This document shows positions 24,955 to 33,805 of a DNA stretch of 64,000 bases, piece after piece; within the stretch, counting starts at the first letter, position 1; every line of letters begins with the position of its first letter. Position numbers and translations under genes: made by a program. The notes below the pieces were generated by a model that worked only from the letters and a program-made list of their open reading frames with translations, searched no databases and was not told the origin of the DNA. Source of the stretch: JBBROS01 sp965260935 (lineage in GTDB: Bacteria > Pseudomonadota > Alphaproteobacteria > Acetobacterales > Acetobacteraceae); NCBI GenBank assembly GCA_965260935.1, contig OZ253374.1, positions 2,294,001 through 2,358,000 on the forward strand, written 5' to 3'.

Positions 24955-26073
24955 ATGGTCGAGCGGGTCGAGTGCGTGGTGGCGGGGGCCGGGGTGGTGG
25001 GCCTGGCGGTCGGGCGGGCGCTGGCGCTGTCCGGGCGCGAGGTTTGGGTGCTGGACGGGGCGGAGGGGGTTGGGACGGGGATCTCGTCGCGCAATTCCGA
25101 GGTGGTCCATGCGGGGATCTATTACCCGGCGGGAAGCCTGAAGGCTCGGTTCTGCGTCGAGGGGAAGGGGCTGCTCTACGATTACTGCGCCGAGCGGGGG
25201 GTGGCGCACCGGCGCTTGGGCAAGCTGATCGTGGCGGCGGACGAGGCGGAGGTCCCGATGCTGCAAACGATCCGGGCGCGGGCGGCGGCGAACGGGGTGG
25301 GCGACCTGGAGATGCTGAGCGGGGAGGCGGCGCGGGCATTGGAGCCGGCGCTGCGCGCGGCGGGGGCGCTGCTGTCGCCGAGCACGGGGATCGTTGACAG
25401 CCACGCGTTGATGCTAGCCTTCCAGGGCGACATCGAGAACGCCGGGGGGGCGGTGGTGGCCCATGCGCGGGTGCTGGGCGGGCGCGTGCAGGACGGGACG
25501 GTGCTGCTGCGGGTGGGCGGCGCGGAGCCGATGGAGCTGGAGTGCGAGGCGCTGGTGAACGCGGTGGGGCTTCATGCGCCGGACCTGGCCCGCTCGATCG
25601 AGGGGGCACCGGGGGAGGGCGTGCCGCGGGCTTATTATTGCAAGGGGTCATACTACTCGCTGACGGGCCGGGCGCCGTTCTCGCGGCTGATCTATCCGGT
25701 GCCGGAGAAAGCGGGGCTCGGGGTGCACCTGACGATCGACCTCGGCGGGCAGGCGCGGTTCGGGCCGGACGTGGAGTGGGTGGAGGAGGAGGGTTACGAC
25801 GTTGACATCCGCCGGGCGGACGGGTTCTACGCGGCGATACGGCGGTATTGGCCGGGGTTGGCGGATGGGCAGTTGACGCCGGGCTATGCCGGGATACGGC
25901 CGAAGATCAGCGGGCCTTTGGACCCGGCGGCCGATTTCGTCGTGTCCGGGCCGGATGAGCATGGGGTGGCGGGGCTGGTGAACCTGTTCGGGATCGAGAG
26001 CCCTGGCTTGACGTCGTCGATGGCGATCGGGCGGTATGTGGCGGGGCTGTTGAACGGGGGGGCGGCGGGGTGA
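24955..26073 (+). CDS. FAD-dependent oxidoreductase, L-2-hydroxyglutarate oxidase-like
   Basis: A 372-residue DAO-family flavoprotein. The N-terminal dinucleotide fold is VVAGAGVVGLAVGRALALSG (residues 8-27), followed by ISSRNSEVVHAGIYYPAGSLKA, which is typical of the L-2-hydroxyglutarate oxidase branch. The substrate half has YYCKGSYYSL and LGVHLTIDLGG, and the C-terminal motif is GIESPGLTSSMAIGRYVA. It is likely to oxidise a 2-hydroxy acid and pass electrons to the quinone pool or oxygen; the substrate is not certain. It converges with zwf, 35 bp apart. Confidence 0.85.
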   Translation: MVERVECVVAGAGVVGLAVGRALALSGREVWVLDGAEGVGTGISSRNSEVVHAGIYYPAGSLKARFCVEGKGLLYDYCAERGVAHRRLGKLIVAADEAEVPMLQTIRARAAANGVGDLEMLSGEAARALEPALRAAGALLSPSTGIVDSHALMLAFQGDIENAGGAVVAHARVLGGRVQDGTVLLRVGGAEPMELECEALVNAVGLHAPDLARSIEGAPGEGVPRAYYCKGSYYSLTGRAPFSRLIYPVPEKAGLGVHLTIDLGGQARFGPDVEWVEEEGYDVDIRRADGFYAAIRRYWPGLADGQLTPGYAGIRPKISGPLDPAADFVVSGPDEHGVAGLVNLFGIESPGLTSSMAIGRYVAGLLNGGAAG

Positions 26074-26082
26074 GGCGCGGCG

Positions 26083-26112
26083 GCTGAACGGCGCGCGGCC
26101 CGGCCGTTTCAG
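26083..26112. terminator. Possible terminator hairpin between convergent genes
   Basis: The arms ctgaacggc and gccgtttcag pair with one bulged base between the FAD oxidoreductase stop and the zwf stop (which it overlaps by four bases). It is GC-rich and lacks a T-run; the role is inferred from position. Confidence 0.35.
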
Positions 26113-27578
26113 GCTTTGGTCGTGGCGGGGCCGCGCCAGGCGCGCTCGAACGGCAGACGCCAGGCGTGGGGGGCGACGAGCTGGTGGACGGATTTGGGAC
26201 CCCAGGAGCCGGGCTCGTAAAGGCGGACGGGGGGCGGCGCCTCGATCAAGGGTTCGGAAACCTGCCAAAGGCGCTCGATGCCCTCGGCAGTGGTGAACAG
26301 GGTGTGGTCGCCGCGCATGGCGTCGAGGATGAGGCGTTCGTAGGCTTCGAGCACGTCGCCGATCAGGCCGGTGTCGTGCATGGCGAACTGGAGGCTGAGC
26401 TTGTCGAGCCTCATGCCGGGGCCGGGGCGCTTGCCGTAGAAGGAGAGCGACATCTTGGAGGCGTCGGCGAGGTCGAAGGTGAGGTGGTCGGGGCCTTGGG
26501 CGCCCACGCCGGAGTTGATCGGGAACATGCTCTTGGGCGGCTCGCGGAAGGCGATGGAGATGATGCGCTGGCCTTCGGCCATGCGCTTGCCGGTGCGCAG
26601 GAAGAAGGGGACGCCGGCCCAGCGCCAGTTGTCGATCATGCATTTGAGGGCGACGAAGGTCTCGGTGTCGGATTCGGGGTCGACGCCGGGTTCGGCGCGG
26701 TAGCCGGTGTATTGGCCGCGGACGACGTGGCGCGGCTCGATGGGCATCATGCTGCGGAAGACCTTATTCTTCTCCTCGCTGATGGGCTTGGGTTCGAGCG
26801 CGGTAGGGGGTTCCATGGCCATGAAGGCGAGGATCTGGAACAGGTGGGTGACGACCATGTCGCGGAATGCGCCGGTTTGCTCGTAGAAGGCGGCCCGGGT
26901 GCCGAGGCCCAGGGTTTCGGGAACGTCGATCTGGACGTGGTCGATGAAGTTGCGGTTCCAGATCGGCTCGAACAGGCCGTTGGCGAAGCGGAAGGCGAGG
27001 ATGTTCTGGGCCGGCTCCTTGCCGAGGAAGTGGTCGATGCGGAAGATCTGGTTCTCGGAGAAGACCTCGTGCAGCTTGGCGTTGAGGGTGACGGCGGTGG
27101 CGAGGTCGGTGCCGAAAGGCTTTTCCATGATGATGCGGGAGCGCTCGACGAGGTCGCCGCGGGCGAGCGTGTGAACGGCGGACAGGGCGGCGTTGGGGGG
27201 GACGCTGAGGTAGTGGACGCGGCGGCTTTCCCCGCCGAGGGCGTGTTCGGCGCGGGCGACGGCGGCGCGGAGGGTCTCTGCCCCGGCGGAAAGGGGGACG
27301 TAGTCGAGGGTTTCGGCGAAGGCGGACCAGTCGGCCTCGTCGACGCGGCGCATGGAGAACTGGTTGAGGGATTCGCGGGCGTGGGCGCGGAAGGCCTCGG
27401 GGGTGAGGTCGTCGAGCGAGACGCCGATGATGCGGCAGCTCGGGATGAACCCGGCGGCGGACAGGTGGAAGAGGCCAGGGATGAGCTTGCGGCGGGAAAG
27501 GTCTCCGGTGGCGCCGACGAGGACGACGACTTGCGGGTAGCGGGGGCCGACCCCGGCGCGGGCTTTCTTGGATGACAT
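26109..27578 (-). CDS. zwf: Glucose-6-phosphate 1-dehydrogenase
   Basis: Oxidises glucose-6-phosphate to 6-phosphogluconolactone with NAD(P), the entry to the pentose-phosphate and Entner-Doudoroff routes. The 489-residue protein has the Rossmann motif VVLVGATGDLSRRKLIPGL near residue 17-35, the catalytic RIDHFLGKEPAQNILAFRFA, and VPFFLRTGKRM. The start ATG 27578 has a ribosome site (gaaggagc). An in-frame ATG at 27647 further upstream is not needed. Neither pgl nor edd is adjacent. Confidence 0.96.
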   Translation of the reverse strand: MSSKKARAGVGPRYPQVVVLVGATGDLSRRKLIPGLFHLSAAGFIPSCRIIGVSLDDLTPEAFRAHARESLNQFSMRRVDEADWSAFAETLDYVPLSAGAETLRAAVARAEHALGGESRRVHYLSVPPNAALSAVHTLARGDLVERSRIIMEKPFGTDLATAVTLNAKLHEVFSENQIFRIDHFLGKEPAQNILAFRFANGLFEPIWNRNFIDHVQIDVPETLGLGTRAAFYEQTGAFRDMVVTHLFQILAFMAMEPPTALEPKPISEEKNKVFRSMMPIEPRHVVRGQYTGYRAEPGVDPESDTETFVALKCMIDNWRWAGVPFFLRTGKRMAEGQRIISIAFREPPKSMFPINSGVGAQGPDHLTFDLADASKMSLSFYGKRPGPGMRLDKLSLQFAMHDTGLIGDVLEAYERLILDAMRGDHTLFTTAEGIERLWQVSEPLIEAPPPVRLYEPGSWGPKSVHQLVAPHAWRLPFERAWRGPATTKA

Positions 27579-27772
27579 CGCGGCTCCTTCCATGGTCGTT
27601 GCTTTCGCGGCAGTATATGCCGAAAAGCTGGGCGGGGCGTTATTCAATAGGGTTGCGTCCAGGTTGGTTCTCCTGATCGGGGCCTATTGCCTCGTTTCCG
27701 TCACCCTCAACGCCTACGACGTGTCCGTGCCGGGGCGCACCGAACCCGTTTTGCAGAAATTGGAGCAGGGCA

Positions 27773-28417
27773 ATGGACCCGGTTGAAGCCCGGCGGCACG
27801 AAATGGTGGCCAGGCAGATCGCGGGGCGGGGCGTGCGCGACGAGCGGGTGCTGGACGCCATGCGGTCGGTGCCGCGGGAGCGGTTCGTCGGCGAGGCGCT
27901 CGCGGAGTTCGCCTACGACGACGCGCCATTGCCGATCGGCGAGGGGCAGACGATTTCCCAGCCCTACATCGTCGCCGCCATGATCGAGGCGGCGGCGATT
28001 GGCGCAGGCGACCGGGTGCTGGAGGTCGGCGCAGGGTCCGGGTATGCCGCGGCCGTGCTGGACAGGATCGCGGGCCGGGTGTTCGCGGTTGAACGGCACG
28101 AGGGATTGTGCGAGCGGGCAAGGGCGGCGCTGATGGCGGTAGGCGCGAAGGTGGAGCTGCGGGCCGGCGACGGGACGGAGGGCTGGCCGGGCCGCGCGCC
28201 GTTCGACGCGATCGTGGTGTCGGCCGGCGGCCCGGAGGCGCCACAAAGCCTTAAGGACCAACTGGCGCCGGGCGGCAGGCTCGTGATGCCGGTGGGCGAC
28301 CGCGAGGAGCAGCGCCTGCTTAAGCTCACGCGGGTGGAAAACGGGTTCGAGTTGCAGGATCTCGGTACGGTCGCGTTCGTGCCGCTCATCGGCGCGGAGG
28401 GCTGGGGGGCGGGCTGA
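27773..28417 (+). CDS. pcm: Protein-L-isoaspartate O-methyltransferase
   Basis: Methylates L-isoaspartyl residues in damaged proteins using SAM. The 214-residue protein shows the family pattern: RVLDAMRSVPRERFV, PIGEGQTISQPYIVAAM, SAM-binding motif I VLEVGAGSGYAAAVL, VFAVERHEGL, and FDAIVVSAGGPEAP. The distal part is LAPGGRLVMPVGD. It is transcribed divergently from zwf. A short open frame upstream (27592-27786) overlapping its start is not convincing. Confidence 0.94.
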   Translation: MDPVEARRHEMVARQIAGRGVRDERVLDAMRSVPRERFVGEALAEFAYDDAPLPIGEGQTISQPYIVAAMIEAAAIGAGDRVLEVGAGSGYAAAVLDRIAGRVFAVERHEGLCERARAALMAVGAKVELRAGDGTEGWPGRAPFDAIVVSAGGPEAPQSLKDQLAPGGRLVMPVGDREEQRLLKLTRVENGFELQDLGTVAFVPLIGAEGWGAG

Positions 28418-28451
28418 ATAGAAAGCGATTCACGTCGCGTAAACCGTTCGC

Positions 28452-28568
28452 GAAGTCCTTGAAGGGCCAGATCTGCTGGTCTGGGGCTACGCGCTCGTCT
28501 GGATGCTGGTGAGCGACGAGGCGAATCTGCTCGCGCGGCGCTTCGCTCATCCATCCAAAGCTGAGTGA
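28452..28568 (+). pseudogene. C-terminal remnant of a plasma-membrane-type P-type H+-ATPase
   Basis: 38 codons (GPDLLVWGYALVWMLVSDEA then NLLARRFAHPSKAE and stop) match the last helix and tail of proton-pumping P-type ATPases, where VWGYALxWFLVNDxxKLxxY is typical. No upstream part exists because pcm ends at 28417. It is a relic left by deletion of a larger gene. The call rests on pattern memory only. Confidence 0.5.
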
Positions 28569-28596
28569 GGCTCCGACGTTGCGAAAGCCGGCGTCG

Positions 28597-29946
28597 CTAC
28601 AGGCCGGGCGGCACTCCCGCCGCGTCCAGCGCCGCTTTCTGGCGGGCCTCGACCGCCTCGACGTTGAAGCCCTCGATCAGCTTGTGGAACATCTCGTACC
28701 AGTTCAACTCGGCCTTCAGGCGGAGGAACACGCTGCCGAGGCCCAGGGCCGAGCGGTCCATCAGCACGAACTCGCGCGGCGGCTTGACCCCGCCCGTTTG
28801 CCGCAGGCCGGCATGGACCTTTTCCGCCACGCTGCGGCCGTACTGCGAGTCGCCGTGCTCCTGAATCCGCCGCACCCGGTTGTCCAGCAGCGGCTCGTAG
28901 ACGAAGGCGGCCCACTGGTTCAGCACGGCCATCTGCTCCTTGCTGAGATTGGTGAAGCCCCAGCCCTCGTAGGCCTCGCGCGCCTTTGCATCGTCGTGGT
29001 CGCGGATCGCCTCGTAAAGGTCGATGACGCCGCGGACGAACTTCGGCGGGAACACCCGGATGGCGCCGAAATCGAGCAGGTTGATGCCGTTGTCGTCGCG
29101 CACCTGGTAGTTGCCGAGATGCGGGTCCCCGTGGATGACGCCGAAGCGGTAGAACGGCACGTACCAGGCGTGGAACATGCCCTCGGCGATCTGGTTGCGC
29201 ACTTCCAGCGGCGGCTCCTCGTCGATCCGCTTCTGCAGCGCGGTCCCGTTCAGCCATGTCATCGTCAGCAGGCGCTTGGTGGTGTACTCCTCAAGCGGCA
29301 TCGGCACGCTCACCCGCGGCTCGTCGGCGAGCATGGCGTCGTAGAGGCGCATCTGGGCCGCTTCGCGCTTGTAGTCCAGTTCCTCGCGCAGGCGCTCGGC
29401 GATCTCGGTGTAGATGTCGTCGCCCTCGATCACGGTGTCGATGCGCTTGTAGATGCGCATCGCCACCCGCAACTGCCGCAGGTCGGCCTCCACGGTGCTC
29501 GGCATGTCGGGGTATTGCAGCTTGCAGGCGACATCGGTGCCGTCCGGCAACGTGGCTCGGTGCACCTGCCCAAGGCTGGCCGCGGCGGCGGCTTCCTGGC
29601 CGAAACTCTGGAACCTGGACTGCCAGTCCGGCCCCAACTCGCCGGCCATGCGGCGGCGGACGAAGTTCCAGCCCATCGGGGGGGCGTTGGCCTGCAACTG
29701 CGCCAGTTCCGCCGAATACTCCTCCGGGATCGCGTCCGGGATGGTGGAGAGGATCTGGGCCACCTTCATCAGCGGCCCCTTTAGGCCGCCCAGGACTGAC
29801 TTGAGATCCTCCGCGTGGGAGGCGCGGTTCGGCTTGAAGCCGAACACCCGCTCGCCAGCGACGCGGGCCGCGATGCCACCCACGGCGCCCGATGTCCTCG
29901 CGTAACGCCGGAGCTCGCCGAACAGGTTCGACCGGTCGTCCGCCAT
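28597..29946 (-). CDS. ABC1/UbiB-family atypical kinase
   Basis: A 449-residue ABC1 kinase-like protein. Visible motifs are the KxGQ-equivalent KVAQILSTIPDAIPEEY (Gly replaced by Ala), the Ala-rich nucleotide loop AAAAASLGQVHRA, the invariant ExD segment EELDYKREAAQM, the catalytic HGDPHLGNYQV, and metal-binding LLDFGAIR. There are no C-terminal membrane helices as in UbiB, so it is a soluble relative. Family members support coenzyme Q biosynthesis or lipid handling. Its start overlaps the stop of the M3 peptidase gene (TGATG), so the two are translationally coupled. Confidence 0.85.
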   Translation of the reverse strand: MADDRSNLFGELRRYARTSGAVGGIAARVAGERVFGFKPNRASHAEDLKSVLGGLKGPLMKVAQILSTIPDAIPEEYSAELAQLQANAPPMGWNFVRRRMAGELGPDWQSRFQSFGQEAAAAASLGQVHRATLPDGTDVACKLQYPDMPSTVEADLRQLRVAMRIYKRIDTVIEGDDIYTEIAERLREELDYKREAAQMRLYDAMLADEPRVSVPMPLEEYTTKRLLTMTWLNGTALQKRIDEEPPLEVRNQIAEGMFHAWYVPFYRFGVIHGDPHLGNYQVRDDNGINLLDFGAIRVFPPKFVRGVIDLYEAIRDHDDAKAREAYEGWGFTNLSKEQMAVLNQWAAFVYEPLLDNRVRRIQEHGDSQYGRSVAEKVHAGLRQTGGVKPPREFVLMDRSALGLGSVFLRLKAELNWYEMFHKLIEGFNVEAVEARQKAALDAAGVPPGL

Positions 29947-31760
29947 CAGGCCCGCTCCAACTCGTCGATGTAGCCGGCGATGACGTCGAGGCCGCGCCGC
30001 CAGAAGGAGGGGTCGGAGGCGTCGAGGCCGAACGGGGCCAGCAGTTCCTTGTGCCGCTTGGCGCCTCCGGCGCGCAGCATGTCCAGGTACTTGGCCTCGA
30101 ACCCCGGATGGCCGCCCTGGAACACGCTGTAGAGCGCGTTCACCAGGCAATCGCCGAAGGCATAGGCGTAGACGTAGAACGGCGAATGGATGAAGTGCGG
30201 CACGTAAGCCCAATAGACGGCGTAATCCGGCGTGAAGTGGAAGGCTGGCCCCAGGCTCTCGGACTGCACCTGCATCCAGATCTCGCCGATGCGCTCGGGC
30301 AGCAGCTCGCCCTGGCGGCGCTCGTCGTGCAGCCGGGTCTCGAACTGGTAGAACGCGACCTGGCGGACCACGGTGTTGAGCATGTCCTCAACCTTGTTGG
30401 CGAACATGATGCGCCGCCGGGCCGGGTCGGTTTCGGCGTCGAGCAGGGCGCGGAAGGTCATCATCTCGCCGAACACGCTGGCGGTCTCGGCCAGGGTCAG
30501 CGGGGTGCCGCTCATCAGGTAGCCCTGCTCGGCGGCGAGGAGCTGGTGCACGCCGTGGCCGAGCTCGTGGGCGAGGGTCATCACGTCGCGGGTTTTGCCG
30601 TGGTAGTTCAGCAGCAGATAGGGGTGCGCCGACGGCACCGTCGGGTGCGCGAAGGCCCCGCCGGACTTGCCCGGCCTGGGCGCCGCGTCGATCCATGCGT
30701 TGTCGAAGAACCGGCGCCCGAGCGTCGCCAGTTCCGGCGAGAAGCCGCCATAGGCCGACAGCACGCGGGCGCGGGCGTCGTTCCAGCCGATGCTGCTGTC
30801 CGTATCCTCCGGCAGAGGGGCGTTGCGGTCCCAATGCTCCAGCTTTTCCAGCCCGAGCCAGTTTGCCTTGAGCGCGTAGTAGCGGTGCGACAGGCGGGCG
30901 TAGTCGCCGGTGACGGCGGTGGCCAGGGCGTCCACCACCTCGTCCTCGACCATGTTGGCCCGGTTGCGAAAGCTGGCCGGGCGCGGATACTGCCGCCAGG
31001 CGTCGACGATCTCCTTGTCCTTGGCCAGGGTGTTGGTGATCAGGCTGAACAGCCGCAGGTTGTCGGCGAAGGTGGCGCTGATGCCGCCCGCCGCATCCGC
31101 GCGGACGCCGCGGTCCCGGTCCGAGAGCTTGTTCAGGGCCGCGGAGACCGTCAGCCGCTCCTCGCCTACCGGGACGCGCAGGCCGGCGATGGTTTCGTCG
31201 AACAGCCTCGACCAGGCGCTCCGGCCGGTGACTTCCTTCTCGTGCAGCAGCTTCTCGGCCTCGTCGCTCAGCTGGTGCGGGCGGAAGACCCGCAAGTCCC
31301 GCAGCCAGGGCGACCAGCGGGCCAGGGCCGGGTCCTGTTCCTTTTCCGCCAGCACGGCGTCGTCCAGCCGGTTCAGCTCCAGCGAGAAGAACAGCACGTC
31401 GCTGCTGATCGCCGTTACCCGCTCGCTGACGGATTGGTAGAACTGGCCGCGCGCGGCGTCGGTGCTGTCGGCGCTGAACTGGAGCTGCGCGTAGGACATC
31501 AGGCGGCCTTGGATCTCCTCGATCCGCTGGTATTCGGCCAGCGCGGCGGCGAGGTCCGCGCCGCCGATGCCGGCCAGCTTGCCGGCGTAGCGCCCGGAGA
31601 AGGCCCGTGCCGCGCGGCCTGCTTCGGCGAAATCGGCCTCGACCGCTTCGGACTGGGGGCCTGGGTAGAGGTCCGCGAGATCCCAGGCCGGAAGTGCTTC
31701 GGCCGCCCCGGCCGACTGGCCGTCAGGAGAGAAACGCGCGTGATCCGGGGGAAGCTGCAT
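29946..31760 (-). CDS. M3-family oligoendopeptidase (PepF-like)
   Basis: A cytosolic zinc metallopeptidase of about 604 residues. The zinc motif HELGHGVHQ and the downstream glutamate ligand in TLAETASVFGEMM are intact. The N-terminal WDLADLYPGPQSEAV and C-terminal WRRGLDVIAGYIDELE match oligoendopeptidase F. I place the start at ATG 31760 with an upstream aggacc; an in-frame ATG at 31799 adds 13 residues without a ribosome site. It is first in a two-gene unit with the ABC1 kinase. Its upstream region contains the two-hairpin element B copy 1. Confidence 0.9.
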   Translation of the reverse strand: MQLPPDHARFSPDGQSAGAAEALPAWDLADLYPGPQSEAVEADFAEAGRAARAFSGRYAGKLAGIGGADLAAALAEYQRIEEIQGRLMSYAQLQFSADSTDAARGQFYQSVSERVTAISSDVLFFSLELNRLDDAVLAEKEQDPALARWSPWLRDLRVFRPHQLSDEAEKLLHEKEVTGRSAWSRLFDETIAGLRVPVGEERLTVSAALNKLSDRDRGVRADAAGGISATFADNLRLFSLITNTLAKDKEIVDAWRQYPRPASFRNRANMVEDEVVDALATAVTGDYARLSHRYYALKANWLGLEKLEHWDRNAPLPEDTDSSIGWNDARARVLSAYGGFSPELATLGRRFFDNAWIDAAPRPGKSGGAFAHPTVPSAHPYLLLNYHGKTRDVMTLAHELGHGVHQLLAAEQGYLMSGTPLTLAETASVFGEMMTFRALLDAETDPARRRIMFANKVEDMLNTVVRQVAFYQFETRLHDERRQGELLPERIGEIWMQVQSESLGPAFHFTPDYAVYWAYVPHFIHSPFYVYAYAFGDCLVNALYSVFQGGHPGFEAKYLDMLRAGGAKRHKELLAPFGLDASDPSFWRRGLDVIAGYIDELERA

Positions 31761-31835
31761 CTGGTGCCGGTCCTGTCGTGCTGGTAGGAGCTTGCCCATT
31801 AAGGTGGGTCGCGGCCCTGCCGGGGCAAGCGGCCC

Positions 31836-31937
31836 CTAACCAGGCTTGCGTGGCTTGTGCCACGCAAGCCTGGTTAGACGTTTTTGGAGACGCATCGTTT
31901 TACCGGCAGCGTGCCAGCGGGCGCTGCCGAACGATGC
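31836..31937. repeat. Two-hairpin element B, copy 1
   Basis: The first stem is a perfect 19-bp inverted repeat, ctaaccaggcttgcgtggc (31836-31854) and its complement (31859-31877), with loop ttgt. A 14-nt spacer follows. The second stem (gcatcgtt 31892-31899 with aacgatgc 31930-31937) contains an inner ggcagcg/cgctgcc helix. Copy 2 at 34505-34606 has the same length, loop and spacing, with paired base changes. It lies between divergent genes and ends 25 nt before the acyl-CoA synthetase start. Confidence 0.85.
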
Positions 31938-31962
31938 TTGGTTCGAGCGAGAGGGGTAGCCG

Positions 31963-33663
31963 GTGCAGCGCGTTGACGATTGGCCGAACCTGGCCGCCAT
32001 GATGTTCGGCCTTGCCCGGCAGCGCCCGGCCCGGCCGATGCTTCGCCATTACGAGGGCGGCGCTTGGCACGGCATCACCTGGGCCGCGTTCGCTACCAAG
32101 GCCGCCTCCGCCGCGCGCGGGCTTCGGGTCGCCGGGGTCGCCGCCGGGGACCGCGTTCTCATGGTCAGCGAAAGCCGGCCCGAAATCCCGATCCTTGAGA
32201 CCGCGCTGATGGCCCTTCGCGCCATTCCTGTGCCGGCCTACGTCACCAACACGCCGGACGACCATGCCCACCTGTTGCGGGACAGCGGGGCGCGGACGGC
32301 CATCGCCTCCAACCCCGGCCTCGCCGCGCGGGTCGCGGCCGGGGCCGCGCAGGCGGGCGGGCTCGACACCCTGTTCTGCATGACGCCCAAGGAGACCGGG
32401 TCCAACCATCGCCCGCTCATGCCGCTGCTCGACGACCCATCGCCTCCGGACGACATCGCCGCCGAGGCGGCCATCATCCCGCCGGGCTCGCTCGCCTGCC
32501 TGGTCTACACCAGCGGCACGTCCGGCCCGCCCCGCGGCGTCATGCTGCCGCACCGGGCCATCCTGTCCAACATTGCCGGCATCGGCGAGTTCGCCGCCCG
32601 CACGCTGAACCTCGACGGCAGCGTTTATCTCTCGTTCCTGCCGCTCTCGCATAGCTACGAGCATACGGTCGGCCAGTTCATCCTTCCCGCGCTCGGCTCC
32701 GAGGTGGTGTATGGGCGAGGCCTCGAGCACCTGGCCGCGGACATGCAGGCGATCCGGCCCACGATCCTGACCGTGGTGCCGCGGATGCTCGAAGTGATCC
32801 GCGGACGCATCCAGAACCAGCTCAAGCGCGACCCGGCCTGGAAGCGCCGGCTGTTCGAGCAGGCCTTGGGCGCCGGGCTGCGCCGGATCGACGGGCAGGG
32901 GACGCTGGCCGACCAGCTGGCCGCGCCGTTGCTGGACCGGCTGGTGCGCAGCAAGGTGCGTGCCCGTTTCGGCGGGCGGCTGATCGGGCTGATCTCGGGC
33001 GGCGCGAGGCTCGACCCGGAGACCGGGCGATTCTTCGAGGCCTTGGGCCTGCCGCTGCTGCAAGGCTATGGCCAGACCGAGGCCGGGCCGGTGGTCAGCG
33101 TCAACCTGCCGACCCGGCCCCGCAACGCGACGGTCGGCTACCCGCTGCCCGGCATTGAGGTCAGGACCGCGGGCGACGGCGAGGTGCTGGTCAAGGGCGG
33201 CCTGGTCATGGACGGGTATTGGAACGACGCCGAGGCGACGGCGCGGACGTTGCGGGACGGCTGGCTGCATACGGGCGACCTCGGGCGGATGCACCCTGAC
33301 GGCACGCTCGAGATCACCGACCGCAAGAAGGACATCATCGTGCTGTCCGGCGGGGAGAACGTCAGTCCGGCGCGGATCGAGGGCCTGCTGATGAACGAGC
33401 CCGAGATCCAGCAGGCGGTGGTCGGCGGCGAGGGCCAGGCCGGGCTTTCCGCCCTGATCGTGCCGGCCGAGGGAGAGGCGGCGCAGACGGTGGCGGCTGC
33501 GGTCGGGCGGGTCAACCAGCGGCTGAGCGTCACCGAGCGCATCCGCCGGCACAGGATCGTGCCGGCATTCACCATCGAGAACGGGTTGCTGACGCCGAGC
33601 CAGAAGATCAAACGGAGCATCGTGCTTGCGGCGTATGGGGCGGCGGCGCAGGAGGCGGGGTAA
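31963..33663 (+). CDS. AMP-dependent acyl-CoA synthetase/ligase
   Basis: A 566-residue adenylate-forming enzyme, probably a long-chain fatty acid CoA ligase. The P-loop-like motif is LVYTSGTSGPPRGVML, followed by FLPLSHSYEHTVGQF, the acyl-adenylate motif LLQGYGQTEAGPVVS, WLHTGDLGRMHPDGTLEITD, and a core DRKKDIIVLSGGENVSP. The adenylation Lys is in LTPSQKIKRS. The start is GTG 31963 with a gagagggg ribosome site. Its leader contains element B copy 1. The chain-length preference cannot be read from sequence. Confidence 0.92.
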   Translation: MQRVDDWPNLAAMMFGLARQRPARPMLRHYEGGAWHGITWAAFATKAASAARGLRVAGVAAGDRVLMVSESRPEIPILETALMALRAIPVPAYVTNTPDDHAHLLRDSGARTAIASNPGLAARVAAGAAQAGGLDTLFCMTPKETGSNHRPLMPLLDDPSPPDDIAAEAAIIPPGSLACLVYTSGTSGPPRGVMLPHRAILSNIAGIGEFAARTLNLDGSVYLSFLPLSHSYEHTVGQFILPALGSEVVYGRGLEHLAADMQAIRPTILTVVPRMLEVIRGRIQNQLKRDPAWKRRLFEQALGAGLRRIDGQGTLADQLAAPLLDRLVRSKVRARFGGRLIGLISGGARLDPETGRFFEALGLPLLQGYGQTEAGPVVSVNLPTRPRNATVGYPLPGIEVRTAGDGEVLVKGGLVMDGYWNDAEATARTLRDGWLHTGDLGRMHPDGTLEITDRKKDIIVLSGGENVSPARIEGLLMNEPEIQQAVVGGEGQAGLSALIVPAEGEAAQTVAAAVGRVNQRLSVTERIRRHRIVPAFTIENGLLTPSQKIKRSIVLAAYGAAAQEAG

Positions 33664-33805
33664 ACTTGGTCGGCTAATTGGCCGTCAGATCTCCGGGGCG
33701 ACCCGCGCGGTCGGCGTGGAACGGATGACAGGCATTGACATCGTCGTGGTTGCGCCGGGCATTGGCGTGGCCGCGGTCAGGCGGCGGATGCCGAGGAACC
33801 GGCTT

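Noticed and set aside
27592..27786. Small open frame with a hydrophobic stretch between zwf and pcm
   Set aside because: It overlaps the pcm start, has no clear ribosome site and fills the divergent promoter region; I found no family resemblance, though a small membrane protein cannot be fully excluded.
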